Assembly (NCBI GenBank): GCA_031216445.1
Contig: CM062217.1
Span: 28,400,001 to 28,464,000 of the forward strand
DNA from: Lateolabrax maculatus
Lineage: Eukaryota; Chordata; Actinopteri; Acropomatiformes; Lateolabracidae
Direction: 5' to 3'
DNA length: 64,000 nucleotides
Position 1 is the first letter of the stretch; each line of letters begins with the position of its first letter. A program made the position numbers and the translations under genes. Positions 48,960-59,720 of the stretch are shown here, piece by piece. Below the pieces are notes generated by a model, which was not told where the DNA came from, ran no database searches, and saw only the letters and a list, made by a program, of their open reading frames with translations.

Positions 48960-49454
48960 AGTATACGTACACACGTCTCCCGCAGAGCTATGTTGAAAGT
49001 CCCTCAATATTCAGTCGAGTATTGGCTAATGACCTGCAACACCTAGACGTGTCCAGTACAGTACTACAATATGTAGATGATCTCTTGATATGTAGCACCT
49101 CCAAAGCTCAATGTGCACAAGACTCAGTCTCAGCCCTGATGGCTTTAGAAAAGGGGGCTCACAAGGTGAGTAAAAATAAATTACAGTTTTGCCAGACACA
49201 GGTTGAATACTTAGGTAGACAACTCTGTGGCACTAAATGAGCTATAGCGCCCTCACAAATTGAGGCAGTATCGAAAGCTCCCAAACCACAAACGGTGAGA
49301 CACATGTCATCATTTCTGCCATCTCAGCTTTACTAGAAGCCATCCAAAAGTGTTAGCCATCATTAAATGCGTAGCTCATCAAAAAACGAATTCCCTGATA
49401 GCTAAAGGCAACAACTTAGCAGATGAAGCCGCAAAACGCATAGCTACACCCACC
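48960..49454 (+). pseudogene. ERV RT downstream half and RNase H end, copy 5, cut at array end
   Basis: YVDD frame open to 49240. The RNase H fragment stops after GCTACACCCACC at 49454, before the microsatellite and integrase seen in every other unit. A 6-bp gap (CATCCAAAAG for CATACACCATCC...) near 49343 is private. Confidence 0.75.
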
Positions 49455-49598
49455 GCTGTGAGTGAAAAGTTGCTGTGGTTTATGTGGTTTATATTAATGT
49501 GGTAGATTTTATATTGAATAAGAATATATAGGTTGTGATCAACAATAGGAGGTTAATTAAAATACAGGGAAGGATATTCTGTTTTTAATGCTAAAATT

Positions 49599-49830
49599 TA
49601 TGAGCCTCTAAAGAGGACATTCCTGAATCTGTTAAAACATATGAGCCTTTTCTACAAAGGACATTCTTTAGTTTGTTAAAACATATGAGCCTTTTCTATA
49701 GAGGACGTTTTTGAATCTGTTAAAACATATGAGCCTTTTTGGGGGATATTTCAGAATTGGTAATAACTTATGAGCCTCTTTCAGAGGACATTTATTTGAT
49801 TAAATATGAGCTCCCAATAAGGACGTTTGT
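49599..49830. repeat. Degenerate ~42-bp tandem repeat
   Basis: TATGAGCC or TATGAGCT recurs at about 49599, 49640, 49684, 49728, 49769 and 49805, each followed by GAGGACATT-like sequence. This could be the repeated enhancer part of an LTR. Confidence 0.75.
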
Positions 49831-50691
49831 GATCTTGAAGTAGAAAGATCGGTAGGGATATTAGTAGGTTAGGCTTAATTTTGTTAATATAGGTGTGGGT
49901 AATAATCCTATATTATTGAGGAATTTAAGGGGTTAATAGAGTTCAATAAGTTAGAATGGAAAAATAGAAATGTATAATATGTGGTTGTAACTTAGTGTTT
50001 GAAAAAGGAGTATGCTTGTTTATAATGCAGTTAAAATGGTCTAGTAGAATTATGGGACGTTGAATTTCTTTTCTGTTTCTCTCTTTGTTCTCCTATATTG
50101 TGAGAGAGCTGAAGGGGAGGAAAAAGAGGAGGAGGTGCAGGCAGGAATTTGGCTGGCCCATATATCACATGGATTGAGGCTTGCTGATAACAGCATGTGC
50201 AGTTCCTGAATCCAGTCTGAATAAGGCCAGTACAGTTTTTATCCACAAACTCTTTTTCCAAACACCTGCTTTACAAATGTTTTTATGTGAATTCATTCAT
50301 AGCTATTATTGATGACATACATTTGATTTGCTTTCATATATGGTGCTATATGAACATTTCTCAATTTGGGGTTAATAGAGTGCATTTATTTGCTTGTGCA
50401 TTTATGAGCAATATTTGCTGTAGTTATTTCAAAGTGACGCTTGGCAACGGACTGATCAGTTAATGTATTTGATTAATTATTGGAGTATTGTGGTTGAACT
50501 CTGTTGAGAGTTGTTTGTGTGTGTAGTCAATATTATTTGCGGATTTGGTGATGTGGGTGTTGCTACTATAATAAGTAAGCTGTTGATTCCTTTGAAGTTG
50601 ACAATCCTCATGCATTCTTTTTCGCATTGACTGTGGTAAAATAGTGGCATATAAAATAAATAAATAAATAATACGAATAAATAAGTAAACG

Positions 50692-50800
50692 GATTGATTG
50701 GTTGATTGATTGATTTGTTGATTGATTGATTTATCGATTGATTGATTGATTTGTTGGTTGATTGATTGATTGATTGATTTGCTGATTAATTGATTAGTTA
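50692..50800. repeat. (GATT)n tetranucleotide repeat
   Basis: About 25 GATT/GTTT variants in a row, ahead of the gag-like start codon. Confidence 0.9.
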
Positions 50801-50973
50801 AGAAAAAAAAAAGAGAGAGGGAAAGTGATCTTAATAGCTTTAAGGGGTTTAAAGTCTTAGTAATTAGTTTCAGTCTATAACTTGGGAATATAAAAAGTCA
50901 TCAAAATGACAAAAAAGAACATTGAAATCCCAAATCCCAAAGTCAAAAAAATGCAAAAGAAATAGAAAAACTA

Positions 50974-51975
50974 ATGGCGGAAATTAATACACCTATTTCG
51001 CATACGGAGCCAATCAAGAACCCTCCACCTTATAAGGAAGAGGTGCAGTTTAAGGAAGCCTATCCCCAACTTCCAGTTTTGAGTCATGATGGTGTATACC
51101 ATATTGAAGATGATGACAGAAGAGTGATTGAAGAAGGGAAAGCTACAACTACCATCGTGATGCGTCCTTTCATCAAGTCCAAGAAGCCAGGGATGTTAAG
51201 GAAGAAGTCAAGTGAACTCGGACCAGGAAAAGCAGCCTCCAGGAGATATGAGTATGACAGTGATGATGATACTAGGCCAATTGGAGGATACGATCCCTCA
51301 GTGAAGGAAATATTGGTCAGAGCTGAAAGAAGAGGAAGACAACCTTTGGAAAAACCAGACGCAAAATATGTTATTACCAGTGATAGTGTCACTAGGGATG
51401 ATGACAGTGATCGGGAGCGTGAGTATACTCCCTACACAAGACGACACTCAATACAGCATCACACTCAAATAATGAAATTGTTGCATGCTATGATGAAGCC
51501 TAAAGAAATAGCGATAGCTAAATGTGCAGCTCATAAAGCTGATGTGTCGAAAGTGACAAGGGGGAATAACGCGGCTGATGAAGCTGCAAAAGCAGTCACG
51601 GGTGCAGACAAATTGGGCAAAGTACTTCTGGTTACACATGAAGTGAATTTGGAAGACAAAATCACACTAAGGGATGTGATTCTGATGCAGGAAGTTGCAT
51701 CTGCAATGGATAAACAGTTGTGGCAAGAGCGTGGTGCCACACAAGATTCTACTGGACTTTGGAAAAATCATGAGGGGCTGATAATAGCGCCCCCAGACCT
51801 GTTGGGTCTGATGATTCAAGAAGCACATGGGTTAGCTCATGTTGCAAGGGGGGAAGTTAGAAGAAAGATCACAAAGGAGTATGGATTTTGGGCACCATGT
51901 TTGTTTGAGCAGATTGACTATGTCATAGGCAGATGCACTATCTGTCTAAAAAACAATGTTCGGAGAGGTGAATAG
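50974..51975 (+). pseudogene. Second ERV: gag N terminus fused to RNase H end and integrase zinc domain
   Basis: 333 codons from ATG 50974. Residues 1 to about 163 are proline-rich then strongly acidic and basic (NPPPYKEE, YDSDDDTRP), as in retroviral matrix-type gag; NPPPY resembles a PPxY late-domain motif. From about 166 the frame continues as the end of RNase H (IAKCAAHK, RGNNAADEAAKAV) and the integrase zinc-binding domain with H285, H289, C321 and C324. Capsid, protease and RT are missing, so a large in-frame deletion made this fusion. The frame ends at the TAG inside a hairpin (51962-52002). This ERV differs clearly in sequence from the array ERV. Confidence 0.7.
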
Positions 51976-52002
51976 AAATGTATAATTTCTATTCACCTCT
52001 CC
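51962..52002. repeat. Perfect 18-bp inverted repeat breaking pol
   Basis: GGAGAGGTGAATAGAAAT (51962-51979), five-base loop GTATA, then its exact reverse complement (51985-52002). The left arm supplies the TAG that ends the upstream frame. It looks like a local inverted duplication. Confidence 0.9.
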
Positions 52003-53026
52003 TCCTGGTTACATTCCAACTCCGAGAGGTCCAATCCGTGAGCTAGTTGTTGACTATGTTGATATGATAAAACCAGTTGACGGAAAGAGGTATATGTTAG
52101 TCGTTGTGGACAGATTTTCGCGATGGCCTGAAGCTTGTCCAACTAAGCGAAAGGATGCTCAGTCAGTTGCCAAGTTTTTGTGTAGAGAAGTCATAAGCAG
52201 GTGGGGACTTCCGGATCGGATATCCTCGGACAATGGAAAAGAATTTGTTGATAAGACTGTGAAATTGATTTTGCAAAAACTGGGAATGAAACAACGTCTT
52301 GGTGCTGTTTATCATCCACAAAGTCAAGGGATTTGTGAGAAAATTAATGGTATTTTGAAAAATCGCATTGTGAAAATTTGTCAACACACGGGCCTAAATT
52401 GGGTAGCAGCACTTCCATTGGCATTAATGGTGTGTCGCTCAAGTGAGTTGCGTGATTTGCATATGACACCTCATGAGTTGCTTACAGGGAGACGGATGCC
52501 AACCCCTTGTTTGCGAACAAGTGGAAAGGGTCCGAGTTTGTCTCTTTTGGAAGATGAAATGCGAGCATATGTTACATATATGGCTAATTTCCATAAAAGA
52601 ATATCTACATATGTTTCTGACAGGCAAAGAAAAGAGGAGGTGCAGGAGAGGCTCGATGAGCACAAGAAAAACACAGTGCAACCTGGAGACAAGGTGTTTG
52701 TGAAGGTATTTAGAAGGAAGTGGTATAACGAACGCCGTGAAGGGCCATTTGAAGTTGTTCGCAGTACGGGAACTGCGGTCCAGGTTAAAGGGTCTCCAAC
52801 ATGGTATCATTTATCACATTGTGTTAAAGCACCCAGAGAGGAGGTGCTACACCTGCAGAGTCAAGATGGTGAAGGCTCGAAGGCTTGTGGCGGTTCTTCT
52901 ATCATTATGTGTGATGTTTTGTTTCTGTACGTTGTTGTTAACCTTTGCAAAGGCTATGATACTGAGATGGGTTGGTGTTGTAATGCCAGGAGATCAATCT
53001 CAGATGCCATTATTACAGATAACTAA
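52003..53026 (+). pseudogene. Second ERV integrase catalytic core and C-terminal domain
   Basis: The frame is open from just after the hairpin, with its first ATG at 52064. The DD35E triad is present: Asp codon 52052-52054 (VDYVDM), Asp 52229-52231 (SSDNGKEF) and Glu in ICEKINGIL, with 35 residues between the second Asp and the Glu. A C-terminal SH3-like domain (GDKVFVKVFRRKW, REGPFEVV) follows. Integrase joins viral DNA to the host chromosome in the nucleus. Here the zinc-binding domain lies in another frame beyond the hairpin, so an intact enzyme cannot be made. Confidence 0.8.
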
Positions 53027-53051
53027 CACAGACAGGAGGAAGTGGAGATAG
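52866..53051 (+). pseudogene. Second ERV env start (truncated)
   Basis: A 61-codon frame overlaps the integrase 3' end in another phase, the usual place for env. It begins with basic residues and a hydrophobic run (VAVLLSLCVMFCFCTLLL), which suits a signal peptide, then stops at TAG 53049-53051. No surface or transmembrane domain follows. Confidence 0.55.
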
Positions 53052-53162
53052 AAGGAGAGTTGGTGGAAAAGTATCCATATTGAATGTTTAATCTTGATAT
53101 AATCTTAACATCTATTTCTATTATTGTGTTGGTATCTAGTAGTTATACTGGATGATATGATT

Positions 53163-53627
53163 AAAGGGGGGAAATGGGAAAATGTGAATCATAAAAAGGA
53201 ATGATATGATGTTGTGACTATTCACATTCACTTCTGTATGCGATGTTTGATTTGCATTTGTTTTGCAAAAGATACTGGTTGTTTTTTCTTTCCTTCCAGA
53301 AGGACATTGGGGGAAAGATATACTAAAGGGATTCAGACACTCAAAAATGGACAATCACAATGGACTGAAGGATTCTGAACAAGGACACTGACAAAATGTT
53401 CAGAATCAATACATCGACACTACGTTGAGAGTCGACGCTGCTGAGGAGTTGCAGTGTGATATATATTTTTATGTTTTTTATATGATATTGCATGAATGAT
53501 ACTAAACTTTTATAATATTTTCTTTTCGTACCAATTGTTTGGAGAAAGATGTTTTCTGATATTGAGTGAGTATATTGAGACCTCAGATGTTTTCTTTTTT
53601 TCCTTAACGCTTAGGGTTAAAATATTT
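53163..53627 (+). other. Polypurine tract and possible 3' LTR remnant
   Basis: AAAGGGGGGAAATGGGAAAA (53163-53182) looks like the retroviral polypurine tract that primes plus-strand synthesis. The next ~450 bp hold no gene and could be a degraded LTR, but they do not visibly match 49455-50650. Confidence 0.4.
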
Positions 53628-53960
53628 ACAGAGACCCAACAATTTCCACCATGAGTAGCACTTGGTGAGGAAAAACTCCCTTTTAACAGGTAAAAACCTC
53701 AAGCTGAACCAGGCTCTGGGTGGGCAGTCATCTGACTCGACAGAGTTGGGTTGAAAGTGGAATAAAGCAGGGGAAAAAGGAGAGAGAGCAGGTGAGACAC
53801 ATAATAATCAGACTAATAATAATAACTGCAGCAATGAGTGTGGAGCAGGAACATGGGGGCTGTAAACGATCTGCGGTCAGAGATCCAGATTCTACAGTTC
53901 GAGAGGCAGAGACACCTGTTGGTTCAGGGCTCACCTGAGAGAGGGTGTCTGCCTCCTGTT
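53628..53960 (+). repeat. Interspersed fish repeat (ACAGAGACCCAACAA family), copy A
   Basis: Begins ACAGAGACCCAACAATTTCC and shares phrases (CTCCCTTTTAACA, GGCAGTCATCTG) with a second copy at 57040. I recognise it as widespread in teleost genomes; its class is unknown to me. Confidence 0.6.
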
Positions 53961-54900
53961 CATGCAATAGGTCTATCCTGGTCTACTATGGCCATAGGAA
54001 ATAATTAATAATTATTAACTATTATATACTAATAATTATTATTAAATAATTAATTATTATTAAAAAACAGGGCACCACCCTGAAAACAGGGAAATGATGG
54101 CCATATGCATTAACCTAGTCTCAAAAAAGGTACTAGACTATCAATCTGGAACCTTGATAATAATTATATTAAATAACTACAACTAACTAACCAAAATTGC
54201 CATATCAAATAGCTAGTAAAGTTAAAGGATTTTAGGTTCTGACTGCACGCACGCAGTTCAGGTACACGCCAGAAAGAATGTGTGTGTGTTTCTTTATTCT
54301 GCCTCATGTGTGTTCTGTGTGCACAAGCATAAACCATGTGTTAGGTCAGAACAAGAGAGTTTCGAAGCGGGAGCTTTAAATGTCCTCTCTACGAGTGGAC
54401 ATGTCGAAGTGTGTGTGTATGTGATGTGTGTAGGATTATGGTGCCAGGTTAGAAAAGATCATTAGTTTGCAAGCAGGACATATTGTAACTGTGTAACAAG
54501 TAACTATAAGTACTTGCACAAAGCTTAACTAACAACAAGTGGCTACCAATCGCTATAATTATGAGATTTTTCTAATTTTTTCTCCAATTTAATATGCTTC
54601 AACTATCTTAATATTTGTATATTTGTGTAGCAACTTATAATGTAAGTAATTAATGACATCTTGTAAAATTATAATGTAACTATAATAAACTTCTTTGTCA
54701 CTCAAAACAAAATTATTTTCCTTATTTCCTCCATTGGAGATATTGCAAATATTGTAACATAGTAATGTCTTCTGGACTTTTTAACATTTATGTTAATAGC
54801 ATGGTTTTGATTGGACGGCATTGGTGTATTAGGTGATTTGTAGATGGCCCATATACTGTGTCTTTGAATAAAAGACAGAGCTTTCAGCCTGTTTCTCCCA
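53961..54900. other. Non-coding AT-rich stretch
   Basis: TAATTATTATT-rich from 54000 to 54070, GTGTGTGT pieces near 54280 and 54410. No gene or RNA recognised. Confidence 0.6.
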
Positions 54901-54966
54901 TGGAACTCTTTCTATTTGAGTTCTGTTAGGGATATTGCTGAGGTTTTGGCATATGTGTTTGGGTTT

Positions 54967-55965
54967 ATGATGACTGCCCTTCCACAAGAGCAGTACTGTT
55001 TTCCAAGCTCTAATGCCTCTTGTGTTAGGGCACAGTTAAGTGAGGTGACTAAATATGCCCTCTATTTGTTGTTTGCTTTAGGCATGCTGGTTACCATTTT
55101 AGGGAACTCTGTTGTCATTGTGTCAATAGGCCATTTTAAGCAGTTGCATAATCCTACTAATGTGCTTATTTTATCTCTTGCTGTGGTTGATGTTATTGTG
55201 ATGCTATTGTTATTGTGATGCCCTTCTGCACCATCCGTACCGTACATGGCTGCTGGTTTTATGGTGTCAACTGCACTCCAGTTTTGATGTGTTTCTCACC
55301 ACTCTTTCTATCTTCCACCTAATTTGCATTGCTGTAGACAGACACCAAGCGATATGTAATCCTCTGCATTATTACACGAAAATGACAATGTCAGTGGCCA
55401 TACAGTACAAAATGACAATGTCAGTGGCCATACATTATGGTATGTTGCAGCTGGGCACTGGCTGCTGTCTACTCTTATGGACTGCTTTACTCAAAGGCCA
55501 ACGTAGCAGGGTTAGAGGATTACATGGTATCAATAAACTGCCTTGGCAGTTGTAACCTCCTCTTTAACCCCCTTTGGGGAATCCTGGACAGTGTTATTTG
55601 CTTTTTCTTTCCCTGCACTGTAATAGTTTTCCTGTACACTAAAATATTTATTGTGGCTAAAGAGCATGTAAGAGATTGGAGATATGAGCAACTGTTCAAA
55701 TGACAGAGGAAGAAGTGGGTTGATTAACCAGTCTGAGCACAAAGCTGTAAAGACTCTGTGTATTGTGCTCGGTGCATTCATCTTTTGTTGGATGCCCTTT
55801 TTTATAAATTCAATAATTGATGCCTACACTGGCTTCACCACACCTCCTGCCATCTTTGAAGCATTTGTTTGGTTGGATTACTTCAATTCAACCTTAAACC
55901 CAATTATTTATGCCTTTTTTTTATCCCTGCTTCAAAAAATGTTTTTTTTTAATTGTCACCCTTAA
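54967..55965 (+). pseudogene. Trace-amine-associated receptor (TAAR)-like pseudogene
   Basis: An intronless class A GPCR reading spread over three frames. From ATG 54967/54970 the N terminus (YCFPSSNASCV) and TM1-TM2 (LGNSVVIV, NPTNVLILSLAVVDV) run to a TGA at 55216-55218. A frame shift gives the ECL1 stretch (CTIRTVHGCW), another near 55270 gives TM3 with the aminergic Asp (SSFDVFLTTLSIFHL) and DRH in place of DRY. After a 30-bp tandem duplication (55381-55440) a third shift leads to TM4-TM5 (to about 55700), and a fourth to TM6 (FCWMPFF) and TM7 with NSTLNPIIYAFF, close to the TAAR fingerprint. TAARs are olfactory amine receptors with single coding exons. Four frame changes make this non-functional; an intact paralogue would be expected elsewhere. 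Confidence 0.85.
55381..55440. repeat. 30-bp tandem duplication in the TAAR pseudogene
   Basis: AATGACAATGTCAGTGGCCA starts at 55381 and again at 55411. Ten codons are repeated between intracellular loop 2 and TM4. Confidence 0.9.
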
Positions 55966-55969
55966 AATA

Positions 55970-57039
55970 TTTAGCTCAAATTCCTCAACAATGAGCATAA
56001 CTATTAAATGATACTGTACTGATAAACTGTACTACTTACTATTTTCTATTATGTATTACTATTCAGTATAATATATGCAATAAATGTCTTTGTTTTGCTT
56101 TTGTCATTAATAATTACAACATGCATTTGTTTTGTTTAAAAAAAAAGTTTTGAGATAATAATCTTTGTACTACAATAGGTGTGGTACAGTTTGTACAACA
56201 TCATCCTTTATTTTACTGTGACCCTTATTAATGTAAGTCTCTGATTAACTTTACACATAATTCTTCCTGTCAAAATTTTCAGTATTTTAATTTAAAAATA
56301 CCTTTCAATAATAACTTGTAGACTTTTTAGTCTAGACTTTTTTAGTATTTAGGGATGTTTTAAATTCCTTTTATATGTTTTTCATTGTGCCTAAAGCAAA
56401 AGTCCAGTAATACATGGATTGAAGACAAAATACTCAGACCTTCATTTTTTTCTGCATGACTGTGAAATTTATATATTAAAATCAAGAATTTCTATGAGTT
56501 TGAAAGAGCAACAATGAAAACAAATGAATTGTATTTAAACTACATAACCTTGCCAGTAAACATTTTATAGAAATGTTACATTTTTGGGTTGACCTCATTC
56601 TCTGATTTTGTAAAACATAAACAATTAGTACATGATGTTTAACATGTATTAAATGAATATACAAACATTTTATAGGTTATTCACAGATAGCTGTCGCTTA
56701 AATGATGGAAATATCTCATACATTTTCTTTTTGCATGCTTCACACCAACGGGGCTTGAAATATGTGAACGCCACTTCCCACAAAAAACAGAGAATGTGTG
56801 CACCTATAGGATAAGCCTGAACAGGTGTGCAGGCATGTGTGCACACACTTATACTTATTATTAATGCTGTACGCCATTCTTGTCTTTTGTTCACAAGTAA
56901 ACTTTTCCTAGCCAGTGTCAGAAATGAGACCCAAGGGCTGGTATTTTAACTTTCAAAATGCTGTGTTAAAAAAGAAAAACACTACTCAGTGTCTCGTATT
57001 ACTACTTATACTACTCAGACTTTATGTAAAATATTATTT
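55970..57039. other. Non-coding stretch
   Basis: AATAAA at 56080-56085 could have served the receptor transcript. Otherwise AT-rich; short open frames on either strand resemble nothing I know. Confidence 0.5.
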
Positions 57040-57206
57040 ACAGAGACCCAACAATTCCCACCATGAGCAAGCATTTGGCGAGAGTGGCAAGAAAAAATTC
57101 CCTTTTAACAAGTAGAACTGGGCTCTGTGTGGTTGGCCATCTGCCTTGGCCGGGTTGACTTGAAAAGGAAAGAGAGACAGGGAAAGGGGAGAGAAAGCAG
57201 GAGAAA
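57040..57206 (+). repeat. Interspersed fish repeat (ACAGAGACCCAACAA family), copy B
   Basis: Second, shorter copy of the repeat at 53628, directly ahead of the minisatellite. Confidence 0.6.
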
Positions 57207-57212
57207 AGAAAA

Positions 57213-58066
57213 CATCAACTTCTTTTGTTGAAATAAGGTGTTTTATGACAGTTGATGTTTATTATGGTCACATTATTATGAAAACACTCAGTTCTGTTGA
57301 ATAACATCATTCAGAGCAAGTTTGCTTATTTATCAACTTCTTTTGTTAAAATAAGGTGTTTTTTGACAGTTGATGTTTATTATGGTCACATTATTATGAA
57401 AACACTCAGTTCTGTTGAATAACATCATTCAGAGCAAGTTTGTTTATTTATCAACTTCTTTTGTTGAAATGAGGTTTTTTATGACTGTTGATGTTTATTA
57501 TTTTAACATTATTATGAAAACACTCCTTTCTGTTGAATAACATCATTCAGAGCAAGTTTGTTTATTTATCAACTTCTTTTGATGAAATAAGGTGTTTTAT
57601 GACTGTTGATGTTTATTATGGTCACATTATTATGAAAACACTCCTTTCTGTTGAATAACATCATTCAGAGCAAGTTTGCTTATTTATCAACTTCTTTTGT
57701 TGAAATAAGGTGTTTTATGACTGTTGATGTTTATTATTTTAACATTATTATGAAAACACTCAGTTCTGTTGAATAACATCATTCAGAGCAAGTTTCCTTA
57801 TTTATCAACTTCTTTTGATGAATTAAGGTGTTTTATGACTGTTGATGTTTATTATTTTAACATTATTATGAAAACACTCCTTTCTGTTGAATAACATCAT
57901 TCAGAGCAAGTTTGCTTATTTATCAACTTCTTTTGTTGAAATAAGGTGTTTTATGACAGTTGATGTTTATTATGGTCACAGTATTATGAAAACACTCCTT
58001 TCTGTTGAATAACATCATTCAGAGCAAATTTGCTTATTTATCAACTTCTTTTGTTGAAATAAAATG
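57213..58066 (+). repeat. 118-bp minisatellite, forward block
   Basis: TCAACTTCTTTTG recurs at 57215, 57333, 57451, 57569, 57687, 57805, 57923 and 58041, exactly 118 bp apart each time, about 7.2 monomers. Monomers differ by a few substitutions (for example GGTCACATT or TTTAACATT). Confidence 0.95.
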
Positions 58067-58560
58067 TTCAATCAGCAGAAATGAGTGTTTTCATGCTTTT
58101 GTGAATAAAATAAACAGCACCTTATTCCATCAAATGAAGTTAAAAAATGAAGAAACTTGCTCTAAATGATGTTTTTCAGCAGAAATGAGTGTTCTCATGC
58201 TTTTGTGATGAAAATCTACATCACCAGTCATAAAACATCTTTTTCATCAAAAGACGCTCAAAAACGTGAGAGCTTGCTTAAAATGATGTTATTCATCAAT
58301 TTACTTGCTTTGGAGTGTTATTCAGCAGAAATGAGTGTTTTCATGCTTCTCTGAAGAAAATCTTTGCAGTGTTAGAACAGCAGAAATTAGATGATTTTTT
58401 ACATCTCTCACATTGCATTGTATTTTCTCTAGCATATCACATGATAAAAACATCTTCTTTCATCAAAAGAAGCTCAAAAATATGGAAAATTGCTTCAAAT
58501 TATGTTACGTGGTATATTTTACGTGGTATGATGTGCTGCAGAATATAAAATGCAACGCTA
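58067..58560 (-). repeat. Degenerate inverted relatives of the 118-bp minisatellite
   Basis: After 58066 the orientation switches: AAACTTGCTCTAAATGATG, CAGCAGAAATGAGTGTTTTC and CATCAAAAGA appear in the order of the right-hand block, but with many changes. A further such stretch lies at 59395-59720. Confidence 0.6.
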
Positions 58561-58663
58561 ACAGATGAAAAATATGTTTTGATGTGTGATAGTTAAGAAG
58601 TATAATAATGAGAAGTAGATGTTAAAAATGATCCATAAAAAACATATTTCGTATGATTTTCAC

Positions 58664-59277
58664 TTGTGATCCTCACTGACCCAGCCATGATCCCAAGTGC
58701 ACCTGCAGGGGTGAACTGGTATGAACCAGTAGGATCTTATTCATGAACACGCTCATGTAACCTTCACTGCTTTGAATTTGCTGCACCTGACTGTAACCTT
58801 GAAGCATACACACCAATTATATTTGGGCACTATCATTCTTGGGCATTAGCGCTCTTGGCAGTAACCCACTAGAATCAGCATGTTTTCTTTTTTTAAAAAA
58901 TCCCACCAGAATGAGCTAGAAATAAGGGTGTCTAGGAGCAGTGAAAACGAAGGTAATTATGAAACCTGAGTGAAAGAATGGGGAATACTAGTGTAATTTG
59001 AGGCCAGGCTCATGACAAGAGCCTTAGTGCATACAGTAAAAATATCCTGGAAATAACCTAATGGTGTAACAAAACAGTTGAAACCAGTATCCAAGAGGAT
59101 GGACAATAGACGTGGTGTGTGATCCCAAGAGTATAAAGGTCGGGGGTTCACAGCAGTACAGGTCAGAGTTCTTCAGGTGTATCTTGTGTGCACTTTGAAC
59201 ATCACTCCTTTTTTTGTCGACAATAAAAGTCTTTTTTACTGCCCAGAGCTCTGTCTCCAGCTGATGATTTTTGAACA
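58664..59277 (+). repeat. Possible solo LTR (approximate ends)
   Basis: Contains GTATAAAGG (59131-59139) about 90 bp upstream of AATAAA (59222-59227), then TTGAACA near 59277: the spacing of an LTR promoter, R and poly(A) site. It may start TGTGATCC at 58665. No pol sequence adjoins it and I could not confirm a target-site duplication. Confidence 0.4.
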
Positions 59278-59394
59278 CTAACGAGGAGCCTTTTGGATGA
59301 TTGATTGCAGCTCAAAAATCTTTTTGGTCCAGTGCCTGGAATTTTAGTTCAAAGGTCACATCAGTTATTCATTAATTTTCTGTCTTTGCAGTCT

Positions 59395-59720
59395 TAAAAC
59401 AGCAGAAATTAGTGTTTTCAAGCTTCTGTGAAGAAATTGTACACCACCAGTCATAAAACATCTTATTTCATCAAATGAAGCTAAGAAATGTGGAAACTTG
59501 CTTAAATGATATTATTCATCAAGTTTCTGTTTTTGCAGTAATAGAACAGCAGAAATTAGTGTTTTCAAGCTTCTGTGAAGAAAATCTACATCAACAGTCA
59601 TAAAACATCTTCTCTCATCAAAAGAAGCCAGAAAAAGAAGAAACTTGCTCTAAATTATGTTATTCATCATGGTTCTGTCTTTGCATGTTATTCATCATGT
59701 TTTTGTCTTTGCAGTTTTTT
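59395..59720 (-). repeat. Second degenerate stretch related to the 118-bp minisatellite
   Basis: CAGCAGAAATTAGTGTTTTC occurs twice (59401 and 59549), with CATAAAACATCTT and CATCAAA motifs, in the orientation of the right-hand block. Confidence 0.55.

Larger units (their letters stand above)
49455..50973 (+). other. 5' region of second ERV (LTR/leader, uncertain)
   Basis: This AT-rich non-coding block starts at the array boundary with TGTGAGTGAAAAG and leads to the gag-like frame. It contains six degenerate copies of a ~42-bp motif (TATGAGCC...GAGGACATT, 49599-49830), an AAATAAATAAATAA run (50656-50672) and a GATT repeat. The TG start and position suggest a 5' LTR plus leader, but I find no matching 3' LTR and no clear primer-binding site, so this is only a suggestion. 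Confidence 0.4.

Noticed and set aside
56670..56894. Minus-strand 74-codon frame with a few cysteines
   Set aside because: No recognised motif pattern, no splice or promoter context.
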